Shown one piece after another: positions 57,537 to 64,000 of a stretch of DNA of 64,000 nt. Each line of letters starts with the position of its first letter. The stretch's first letter is position 1. A model generated the notes under the pieces. The model was not told the origin of the DNA, did not search any database, and was given only the letters and a program-made list of their open reading frames with translations. This DNA comes from Paracrocinitomix mangrovi (GTDB taxonomy: Bacteria > Bacteroidota > Bacteroidia > Flavobacteriales_D > Crocinitomicaceae), in assembly GCF_019740355.2 (NCBI RefSeq), contig NZ_CP091819.1, positions 3,286,001-3,350,000 of the forward strand, given 5' to 3'. The position numbers and the translations under genes are program-made.

Positions 57537-58730
57537 ATGAAAAAACTCAGCTTAATATTTCTATTGCTAAGCACCATCTCTTTTGGACAAGATTCTCTTA
57601 GGATCATGTTTCACAATTTGCTGAATTTTCCAAGTACAAATGCATCAAGAACTTCATATTATAGAACGGTTTTACAGTATGCCAAGCCTGATGTTTATGT
57701 TGTTAATGAATTGGATAATGAAACCGGAGCAGATTTAATATTGAATCAATCTTTGAATGTGTTTGGAACTTCTCATTATCAAAGAGCTCAGTTTATTGAT
57801 GGTGTAGATACAGACAATTGCCTGTATTATAATTCAGACAAATTGGGATTGGTTGATCAAATGCAGTTGGCTACTTCTTTGAGAGATATATCTGTGTACC
57901 AAATGTATTATAAGGCTCCCAATTTAACAGCTGTAACAGATACAATTTACATGTGGTTCTTTTCATGTCATTTAAAAGCCGGAGTAAATGATTATCAGCA
58001 AAGAAATCAGGAAGCATTAACGCTAAAATATTACTTGAATTCAATTGCAGATCATGTAGAAAATGTATTTGTTGGAGGTGATTTCAATTTCTATTCAGGT
58101 TATGAATCCGGATGTCAATCTATGCTAAACAGTGGTGATGTTCCCTTAATTGATCCTGTAAACGCAATAGGTAACTGGTCTGGTGATTATAATTTTGCCG
58201 ATTGGCATACTCAGAGTACTAGAAATAGTTCAATTGGTGGAGGGACAGGTGGTGGACTGGATGATAGATTTGATTTGATTTTTGTATCAGAAGATGTTAT
58301 GAACAATCAAAACGGAATTAATTATTTATCCAATACGTATAAGCCTTTAGGACAAGATGGAAATCACTTTAATGATGCTGTTAACGCCGGCAGCAACAGT
58401 TCTGTACCGGATAGTGTTGCCAATGCACTTTACAATGGTTCTGATCATTTACCGATAATGATGGATATAGTTTTTGATGAGACAGCAACTATTCCGGTTC
58501 AGTCAAATGATTATTTGCAAGCCTATTATAGTAATATTGAAAACACCATAAATTTCACTACATCTCTTAATCAATTTGATTTTGAATTATATGATTTGAG
58601 TGGTAGAAAAGTAATGAATGTCAATGCAGATGGTACGGCTGTTCAGGTTCCAAATCATCTTAAAGGTATGTTTGTTTGGAGGGTAAAATCAGACAAAGGA
58701 ATCCTAAGCGACCGAATATTTATTCGATAG
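57537..58730 (+). CDS. Secreted endonuclease/exonuclease/phosphatase family protein with T9SS type A domain
   Basis: A 397-residue protein. The ATG at 57537 opens a signal peptide (MKKLSLIFLLLSTISFGQ). The EEP domain (about 19-310) keeps its likely catalytic residues: glutamate in VVNELDNE, FSCHLKAG, VGGDFNFYSG, DDRFDLIFVSED and SDHLPIMMD. The last 75 residues are a T9SS type A sorting domain (FELYDLSGRKVMNVNADG; GMFVWRVKSDKG; ending SDRIFIR). It is probably exported to the surface or medium to degrade nucleic acids or phosphate esters. DNase I-like and sphingomyelinase-like members share this fold. Confidence 0.9.
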   Translation: MKKLSLIFLLLSTISFGQDSLRIMFHNLLNFPSTNASRTSYYRTVLQYAKPDVYVVNELDNETGADLILNQSLNVFGTSHYQRAQFIDGVDTDNCLYYNSDKLGLVDQMQLATSLRDISVYQMYYKAPNLTAVTDTIYMWFFSCHLKAGVNDYQQRNQEALTLKYYLNSIADHVENVFVGGDFNFYSGYESGCQSMLNSGDVPLIDPVNAIGNWSGDYNFADWHTQSTRNSSIGGGTGGGLDDRFDLIFVSEDVMNNQNGINYLSNTYKPLGQDGNHFNDAVNAGSNSSVPDSVANALYNGSDHLPIMMDIVFDETATIPVQSNDYLQAYYSNIENTINFTTSLNQFDFELYDLSGRKVMNVNADGTAVQVPNHLKGMFVWRVKSDKGILSDRIFIR

Positions 58731-58757
58731 CGAAACATGTTTGTTAAGATTAAAATC

Positions 58758-58997
58758 TTATTCTACACTTTCCCAAAACCTATCCGGAACTTCCAGATCA
58801 GCTTCTTCAGCGTAATCAATAAAATCGTCGAGATTCTCAGCAACTTCACTTACCACATAAGTGTTTTCATGATTGTCTTCTTCGTAGAAGTAAAATACAC
58901 CATTATAAAAGAAATATCCTTGCTGATAAAACTGATTAGATTTACCTACTTTGAAGTGAGGATGGTCTCCATAGTAGATTGCTTTTTTAGATGACAT
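58758..58997 (-). CDS. Small acidic protein of unknown function
   Basis: A 79-residue protein with no recognised family. It is rich in tyrosine, phenylalanine and acidic residues (SNQFYQQGYFFYNGVFYFYEEDN; LDDFIDYAEEADLEVPD). The minus-strand frame has normal protein-like composition, while the overlapping plus-strand frame is isoleucine/phenylalanine-rich and unlike a protein. The ATG is at 58997. It lies convergent to the EEP nuclease gene and divergent from the SpoIIE phosphatase gene. Confidence 0.65.
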   Translation of the reverse strand: MSSKKAIYYGDHPHFKVGKSNQFYQQGYFFYNGVFYFYEEDNHENTYVVSEVAENLDDFIDYAEEADLEVPDRFWESVE

Positions 58998-59167
58998 TAT
59001 TAAATAATTGCAATAATTAAGTTATAAAGTTTCACACCAACCACGCGGCACTCAATTAAATATACAATATTAATTTATATTTTTAGCCTAAGTGATACTT
59101 TTTCAAGATTCTACAAAAGATTGAGACTTTTTTTTAACGATCTTTGTGGCGCCTTTCAAATTTGCAA

Positions 59168-61018
59168 ATGTTAAAGAAAACCTCATTCGAGAAAAAAGTA
59201 ATAGGTATGCTGGTCCTCGTGGTGCTAGCGGTTTCTTGCATTTCAGCTTTAGTATATTTCAATTTACGTCAAATCATCAATGAAATTACTGAAGAGGCTC
59301 GCCAGGATGAGAATCTGATTATCATGAAAGAAATGGTTTATGATTTATCAGATGCGGAAAATGGTGTTAAGTCTTATAGCTTAACCAAAGATCCTGCTTA
59401 CCTGGAAGAGTTTGAAGAGAACTCAGTTGCTGTTGACCAAAAAATTCAAAAACTTCGTGAATTATCTAAAGGAAATGAAGAAAGTCTTGCACTTGTTGAT
59501 TCTTTAGATGTTTTAACTAAGAATAAGTTTGTTATTCTTGAAGACTTGCTGATTTTACAAGAGCAATATGGGGTAGATCGCGTATTGGATCAGGTGATTC
59601 AAAACCTTGAAAAGACCGGTAATAATAAAACTTCCAATCAAACCATTAATGAAAATGTAGCTACCAGCAATAATTCAGGCAGTGAAAATACTACAGATAG
59701 CAATGCAGAAAAGGTTGAAGAAAAGACGGCAGAGCAAAAGGAAGAAGACAAAAAAGGTTTCTTTAAAAGATTAAAAGATAAATGGGAGAGTAGGAAAGAT
59801 GAGGAGTCATCAACTGAAGTTACTACAAATGATACTGAAGTGAATACTGAAGAATCTGCAGAATCTAGTAGCGAAACACAAGTTGAGAATACTACTAATC
59901 AAAACCAAACATCCAACAATAATCAAATTAATCTTGAAGAAAGAGTAAGTAGAATTCGTGAACGTGAATTGGCTAATGAGAGAGAGATTAAAATTGAAGA
60001 GTTGAAGCTTATTCAGGAAGACAAGGAGATCATGGATCAAATTAAAGGCATATTTGATCGCATGGAGGCCAAGGAAAATGCTAAGTTAAATGAGCAAATT
60101 GCTAAAGCCGAAGATGAGAGCAGTTTTACCAAAAATATAGTTCTAGCATTTTGTCTCTTGGTAATAGGAATGCTAATATTTGCTGCTTACACCATCTATT
60201 CTTATGTGAAGAGAAACAATGCGTACAAAAAAGCATTAAAGGCAGCAAAAGATGAAACGGAACAAAGAAATAAGGAGGTAATTGACAGTATTCATTACGC
60301 ACAACGTATTCAAACAGCTATTTTGCCTGACAAACAAAAGTTTGATAGCTGTATTCCGGATTCATTTGTTTTATACAAACCTAAAGACATTGTAGCAGGA
60401 GATTTTTATTGGATGGTTGATTTGAATGATACCATTTTATTAGCAGTGGCAGATTGTACCGGTCATGGTGTTCCGGGCGCAATGGTTTCTGTAGTTTGTC
60501 ATAATTCACTCAATAGAAGCGTAAGAGAGTTTGGATTAACCGAACCAGCAAAAATCTTAGAAAAGACGAGGGAGTTGGTTATTGAAACTTTGGATGAAGG
60601 AAATCTAAAAGTGTCTGATGGAATGGATATCTGTCTGTGTTCAATAAACAAGAAGACAAATATGGTGCAGTATGCAGGCGCCAACAATTCATTGTATTTG
60701 CTGAAAAATGAAGGGATTCATGAAATAAAAGCAGACAAGCAGCCTGTTGGTAGACATATCACAACTAAGCCATTCACTAATCATGAAATCAAACTGTCTA
60801 AAGGTGATCATTTATACATGTTCACAGACGGTATGGCAGATCAATTTGGAGGTCCAAAAGGGAAGAAGTTTAAGTATAAACAATTCAAAGATCTCTTGGT
60901 TGCAAGTTCTAAAAACAGTGTGGAGTCTCAAAGACAGCAAATTAATACTGCCTTTGAAAGCTGGAGAGGAAATCTTGAACAAATTGATGATGTTTGTGTT
61001 GTAGGTGTAAGGGTTTAG
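59168..61018 (+). CDS. SpoIIE/PP2C-type serine phosphatase with CHASE3-like sensor region
   Basis: A 616-residue membrane signalling protein. ATG 59168 is preferred over TTG 59144, which overlaps a promoter-like box. Membrane helices lie at about 11-31 and 323-347. The region between them starts as a CHASE3-like helical sensor (about 36-180: YDLSDAENGVKSYSLTKDP) and continues with an Asn/Ser/Thr/Glu-rich stretch (about 175-275) containing KKGFFKRLKDKWESRK, then a coiled coil. The C-terminal phosphatase domain (about 375-616) has VAGDFYWMVD, VADCTGHGVPGAMVS, ANNSLYLLKNEG and MFTDGMADQFGG. Such proteins usually dephosphorylate anti-sigma-factor antagonists; no partner is adjacent. Confidence 0.9.
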   Translation: MLKKTSFEKKVIGMLVLVVLAVSCISALVYFNLRQIINEITEEARQDENLIIMKEMVYDLSDAENGVKSYSLTKDPAYLEEFEENSVAVDQKIQKLRELSKGNEESLALVDSLDVLTKNKFVILEDLLILQEQYGVDRVLDQVIQNLEKTGNNKTSNQTINENVATSNNSGSENTTDSNAEKVEEKTAEQKEEDKKGFFKRLKDKWESRKDEESSTEVTTNDTEVNTEESAESSSETQVENTTNQNQTSNNNQINLEERVSRIRERELANEREIKIEELKLIQEDKEIMDQIKGIFDRMEAKENAKLNEQIAKAEDESSFTKNIVLAFCLLVIGMLIFAAYTIYSYVKRNNAYKKALKAAKDETEQRNKEVIDSIHYAQRIQTAILPDKQKFDSCIPDSFVLYKPKDIVAGDFYWMVDLNDTILLAVADCTGHGVPGAMVSVVCHNSLNRSVREFGLTEPAKILEKTRELVIETLDEGNLKVSDGMDICLCSINKKTNMVQYAGANNSLYLLKNEGIHEIKADKQPVGRHITTKPFTNHEIKLSKGDHLYMFTDGMADQFGGPKGKKFKYKQFKDLLVASSKNSVESQRQQINTAFESWRGNLEQIDDVCVVGVRV

Positions 61019-61019
61019 T

Positions 61020-61916
61020 CTACAAGAAATCATCTATTTTCTCGTGTTCAAATTTAAACCCTACTTCTGTTAATTTTTCCGGAATCACATTTCTACTTTT
61101 CAATAGTAATTCAGTTTCAGTGCCAATAATCTTTGCACCTAGTTCTAATAACCACTTGGGTTGCGGAATTCCTAATGGAACCTTGAGATGTTTCCTTAAT
61201 TGTTGCATTAAATAATAGTTTCTTACCGGATTTGGTGCTGTTACATTTATAGGACCAACTATTTCTGGATGATTGATAATAAATTCAATTGCTTTGCAGA
61301 AGTCATTTATTTCTATCCAGCTAAAGTATTGTTGTCCATTTCCCTGTTTACCACCCATTAAACATCTCGTTATTGTTTTAAGTTTAGGAAAAGCTCCTCC
61401 ATTATTTCCTAAAACAATGGAAGTTCTTATGGCTACTCTTCTTGTGTGATCCAATTGACAATTGAAAAATTCATTTTCCCATTGCTTGCAAACATTCATT
61501 GAAAAATCATCACCAATAATTCCTTCGTCTTCTGTCATTTGTTGCGATTCAGAATGAACATAGGTGGTGGCACTACTTGCATTAATCCACAATTGTGGAG
61601 GCTTGTCTGCCATAGTAATTGATTTACAAATGGCTTTGGTACTGTCAATTCTAGATGCTAAAATAGCTTTCTTGTTTTTCTCTGTGTATCTACAATCAAC
61701 ACTTTTGCCACTTAAGTTGATTATTACATCCGCCCATTCAATTTCAGCCAGCCAATCTCCTGGTTGTTTTCCGTCCCATTTTATGTGGTTCTCTGCTTTG
61801 CCTGATCTACTTAATATTTTGACTTCTTTCCCTTTATCAGTGAAATAATTTTCAAGCGCTTGTCCTAAAAAACCGGTTCCTCCGGCAATTAGTATATGTT
61901 TAATATTGGTATCCAT
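61020..61916 (-). CDS. TIGR01777 family oxidoreductase (NAD-dependent epimerase-like)
   Basis: A 298-residue SDR-type protein. The Rossmann loop is ILIAGGTGFLGQALENYF (about 8-25); the TIGR01777 pattern includes INLSGKSVDCRYTEKNKK (about 67), ASSATTYVHS (about 114) and FSWIEINDFCKAIEFII (about 199). The C-terminal DUF1731 part has GIPQPKWLLELGAKIIG and SRNVIPEKLTEVGFKF. The substrate is unknown. Its start overlaps the end of the SRPBCC gene by 28 bases, and it is the last gene of a desaturase-SRPBCC-oxidoreductase operon. Its stop is one base from the stop of the phosphatase gene. Confidence 0.88.
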   Translation of the reverse strand: MDTNIKHILIAGGTGFLGQALENYFTDKGKEVKILSRSGKAENHIKWDGKQPGDWLAEIEWADVIINLSGKSVDCRYTEKNKKAILASRIDSTKAICKSITMADKPPQLWINASSATTYVHSESQQMTEDEGIIGDDFSMNVCKQWENEFFNCQLDHTRRVAIRTSIVLGNNGGAFPKLKTITRCLMGGKQGNGQQYFSWIEINDFCKAIEFIINHPEIVGPINVTAPNPVRNYYLMQQLRKHLKVPLGIPQPKWLLELGAKIIGTETELLLKSRNVIPEKLTEVGFKFEHEKIDDFL

Positions 61917-62371
61917 TTTTCTTCGTCTTCAGCGTATTCTTTAATTAGGTTGTTTCTTTTAGTCAATAGTTGATACAGATATTTTCGCAGTACCAATTGA
62001 TCTACCAAACAACCAAGTGGTTTAAGTGGAGAGTCAAATTTGAAAACATCAGTCATAATTGTCTGTTCTCCTTTTTGTTCAAAAAGATGTTGATGCTCTA
62101 GCTTTGCAAAAGGCCCCTTAATCATTCTGTCTTCAAATGAATGCGGAAATTTCATCTGAGTAATGGCTGAGGTCAAGGTTTGCACAATTCCAAAGTGTTT
62201 TCCTTTCCATGTTACATACTCGTTTTCATTAATAAGCCCTGATTTTCTTCCGGAAATTACTTTTTCACCGGTTCTCTCAAATGAGATTAAATGAAGGTCA
62301 ATACTACGCGCCAAATCAAAAACCCTTTGAATAGGTGCATTTATTTTGGTGGTTAAATGAATGGTACTCAT
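61889..62371 (-). CDS. SRPBCC family ligand-binding protein
   Basis: A 160-residue protein of the START/SRPBCC fold (COG4276-like). It begins TIHLTTKINAPIQRVFDLAR, has FERTGEKVISGRKSGLINEN and WKGKHFGIVQTLTSAITQM, and ends with the long C-terminal helix (QLLTKRNNLIKEYAEDEEKW). It overlaps the TIGR01777 gene by 28 bases; the two families are often neighbours or fused in other bacteria. Hydrophobic ligand binding is inferred from the fold. The desaturase gene ends ten bases upstream. Confidence 0.85.
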   Translation of the reverse strand: MSTIHLTTKINAPIQRVFDLARSIDLHLISFERTGEKVISGRKSGLINENEYVTWKGKHFGIVQTLTSAITQMKFPHSFEDRMIKGPFAKLEHQHLFEQKGEQTIMTDVFKFDSPLKPLGCLVDQLVLRKYLYQLLTKRNNLIKEYAEDEEKWIPILNIY

Positions 62372-62381
62372 AACTTTTATT

Positions 62382-63164
62382 TTAAAATGTTTGTTTTGTT
62401 TTCATTGAAGGAAATGCCTTATCAATTCTTCTTGCTAATTCGGGCATTTTAATTGTTGGAACCGCAGGAAAAAGATGATGTTCCATGTGATAAAACATAT
62501 TAAAACTTAACATGTTCTTCCATTTGGTTCGCTGGGTTCTAGCTTGATGAGGTTGATCTTCAGAATGATGATGAACAGACCACACTGCAAAAAATGCAGA
62601 GAAAAATTCTGCTAGGAACATGGTTAAAATGTGGTATATAAGAACCTTAATCTGTAAGGCAAAAACCACTGTAATAAATATCGCGATCAAGCTTAATTCA
62701 AGGATGACATATTTTTTATATTGATGGTTACCATATTTAAAAGTGAAATAGTGGAGGTTAAATATGTGAATCGGGCCATATAAAATTGCTTGATACCAAT
62801 TCAATCTTGCACATTTACCTTCATAGTCTTTTTCACCTAGACAGTATTTATGATGTCGTAAGTGATTAAATTTTACGGCGTGCATAGAAGCTAACATTAA
62901 TACACTGTTGAGTAGTAAATTGATTTCAGTGAGTTTTTTATTAATGCCTAATGAATTGTGAAAGCCGTTATGTACTTGACGCAAAGCCGTTAAGAAGAAA
63001 AAAAATGACAAGGGCAATGCCAACCAATACAATTGATAATGTGCAGCAAGGAGAGATCCAACAAACCAGGGAACAGTAATGGAGTTTTCAATAAAAATTT
63101 CCTTTTTACTCAAATTAGTGAGATCATGCCAATGGACGGATTTTTTAATTTCAGTTGTTTTCAT
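62382..63164 (-). CDS. Membrane fatty acid desaturase
   Basis: A 260-residue integral membrane di-iron enzyme. Histidine boxes are in VHNGFHNSLG (HxxxH, about 85), FNHLRHHKYCLG (HxxHH, about 103), HHHSEDQPH (about 197) and MFYHMEHHLFPAVP (HxxHH, about 228). Four hydrophobic segments surround them. The enzyme would insert a double bond in membrane lipid acyl chains or hydroxylate a similar substrate, such as carotenoid-type compounds. The gene is first of three on the minus strand and may be cold-regulated, which is inference. Confidence 0.88.
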   Translation of the reverse strand: MKTTEIKKSVHWHDLTNLSKKEIFIENSITVPWFVGSLLAAHYQLYWLALPLSFFFFLTALRQVHNGFHNSLGINKKLTEINLLLNSVLMLASMHAVKFNHLRHHKYCLGEKDYEGKCARLNWYQAILYGPIHIFNLHYFTFKYGNHQYKKYVILELSLIAIFITVVFALQIKVLIYHILTMFLAEFFSAFFAVWSVHHHSEDQPHQARTQRTKWKNMLSFNMFYHMEHHLFPAVPTIKMPELARRIDKAFPSMKTKQTF

Positions 63165-63226
63165 AGCTTAATTTTTAATTAATTCAAAACTTTCAGAAAA
63201 AAATGAAAGTATTCGTGAAAAAAATA

Positions 63227-63739
63227 TTAGTTTATCTCTTGATCATCCATGTCAAAGTCATCAATTAGGTCAGTGTTTTCAGCTTTTACTTGATCAGTTG
63301 TAAATACTCTTCCCTTATGCAATAAATACCAGGTTCTAAGTCCTTGAGTAGTAAATACGGCCAAACCTAAGGTGATAACTAATTCATTTCCAAACCCAAA
63401 GAATCCCATATCTCCAAGTAATAAATAAGGAATAAGAAAAGTAGCTATCAGAGCCTCAGCAGCTAAAACGCCAAACAGGGCCTGTCTAGTTCGCATATTG
63501 GTAAGGATAATTGCTTCAAACGCCAAACAAAGCAATACTGTTGGAATCCAAATGATAGCACCGTAAACCAGTCCAAGGGTTGACATCAGTAAAAAAGTCT
63601 CAAATCCGCCTCCTCCTAAGAATCCATCAAAAATTTGAAGAATATCAATGTACAATCCAAAAAACGGAACCGCCATTGGTATAAAGAAAAGTGAAATAAA
63701 TACTTTTTTAGGTAATATTTTCTCCTGGATACTTGCCAT
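63227..63739 (-). CDS. Multi-pass membrane protein of unknown function
   Basis: A 170-residue protein with about five hydrophobic segments: about 13-31, 45-65, 66-82, 88-108 and 115-135. A glycine-rich loop (FLGGGGFETF) and an acidic tail (NTDLIDDFDMDDQEIN) follow the pattern of the small membrane proteins at 27.4-28.3 kb only in general. It has no recognised domain. Two bases separate it from the upstream gene's stop, so the two probably form an operon. Confidence 0.72.
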   Translation of the reverse strand: MASIQEKILPKKVFISLFFIPMAVPFFGLYIDILQIFDGFLGGGGFETFLLMSTLGLVYGAIIWIPTVLLCLAFEAIILTNMRTRQALFGVLAAEALIATFLIPYLLLGDMGFFGFGNELVITLGLAVFTTQGLRTWYLLHKGRVFTTDQVKAENTDLIDDFDMDDQEIN

Positions 63740-63741
63740 TT

Positions 63742-63981
63742 TTAGCCCATTATATTGATCATTTTTTTAAAGAAAAAGTTATCCTTTAGTTTTAGCCAGA
63801 TTTCTGATAATTGATCCAATTGTTTGATAAAGTCATCTAACTCTATCATCAATTTTCTAAAGTGTTCAACATCTGCTTCCTTTCCTTCCAATTCCTCGTT
63901 TTGAAGTTTCACTAATAACTCCATTACCGGTTGTAATTCTCTTTTTTTACGTTCTTGAACAATGTTTTGAGCCATCATCAT
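63742..63981 (-). CDS. Small helical protein of unknown function (5' end may lie outside the window)
   Basis: A 79-residue protein with long charged helices (LQPVMELLVKLQNEELEGKE; HFRKLMIELDDFIKQLDQLS) and likely coiled-coil character. Three ATG codons in a row (63981, 63978, 63975) could start it. The frame also stays open to the window edge (ANSDV before the first Met), so the true start may be outside. It is directly upstream of the multi-pass membrane gene in one direction. No family is recognised. Confidence 0.6.
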   Translation of the reverse strand: MMMAQNIVQERKKRELQPVMELLVKLQNEELEGKEADVEHFRKLMIELDDFIKQLDQLSEIWLKLKDNFFFKKMINIMG

Positions 63982-64000
63982 AACGTCTGAATTGGCTGTA

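Noticed and set aside
58737-58994. Plus-strand frame opposite the small acidic protein
   Set aside because: Its composition (long runs of I, F, V, K) is that of an antisense shadow, while the minus-strand frame has protein-like composition.

Overview
The window is a low-GC, gene-dense stretch of a chromosome from a member of the Bacteroidota, most likely a marine or freshwater Flavobacteriales (Crocinitomicaceae/Cryomorphaceae-like; the family is inference). Reasons: genes lack Shine-Dalgarno sequences and use Bacteroidota promoters (TTTG, about 19 nt, TAnnTTTG). Several proteins end in type IX secretion (T9SS) type A or type B sorting domains. DUF4249, DUF2851, DUF3467 and a TonB receptor with a carboxypeptidase-like domain are present, and the gene order rpsU-xerC-hpf-tRNAs-tuf-tRNA-Trp-secE-nusG-rplKAJL-rpoBC is typical of the group. 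There is no prophage, insertion sequence, CRISPR array or rRNA, and no stretch over 300 bases without a gene.

Layout. 1-3.3 kb: the 5' end of a membrane-anchored protein (possibly SppA), two overlapping glycosyltransferases and a convergent ftsE. 3.5-16.3 kb: envelope and secretion genes, namely a large TPR protein with its outer-membrane barrel partner, three uncharacterised secreted proteins, a PASTA protein, a T9SS cargo protein and an rluD-type pseudouridine synthase. 16.4-18.5 kb: a PorE-like OmpA protein. 18.6-22.2 kb: purM, prfA and pyrF, with a small four-helix-bundle gene and AT-rich repeats lying between purM and prfA. 22.2-29 kb: a 1705-residue T9SS type B surface protein, two related membrane proteins and a DUF4249 lipoprotein. 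29-31.5 kb: its TonB-dependent receptor. 31.6-39.6 kb: tightly packed housekeeping genes (DUF2851, PspC, K+ channel, RmlD-like reductase, AGCS symporter, HhH protein, apt, acyl-CoA dehydrogenase).

39.6-55.6 kb is the translation and transcription core: rpsU, xerC, hpf, a chalcone-isomerase-like gene, tRNA-Thr/Tyr/Gly/Thr, tuf, tRNA-Trp, secE, nusG, four ribosomal proteins, rpoB, rpoC and a DUF3467 gene. Several terminators or hairpins could set relative output. 55.6-64 kb carries a lipoprotein, SRPBCC and VOC proteins, a secreted EEP nuclease, a SpoIIE-type phosphatase, a desaturase/SRPBCC/TIGR01777 operon and two small membrane-associated genes running off the window.

Most of the window is ordinary core genome. 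The best candidates for something less described are: (1) the four-helix-bundle gene in the purM-prfA junction with AT-rich imperfect inverted flanks and a 14-bp tandem repeat, which looks like a small mobile unit without a transposase; (2) a similar-looking repeat hairpin in the rpoB-rpoC spacer; (3) structured leaders before the tRNA operon, tuf and rplK; (4) an AGCS symporter with a soluble, internally duplicated insert; (5) convergent genes whose stop codons abut with 0 or 1 base between them at four of five junctions.
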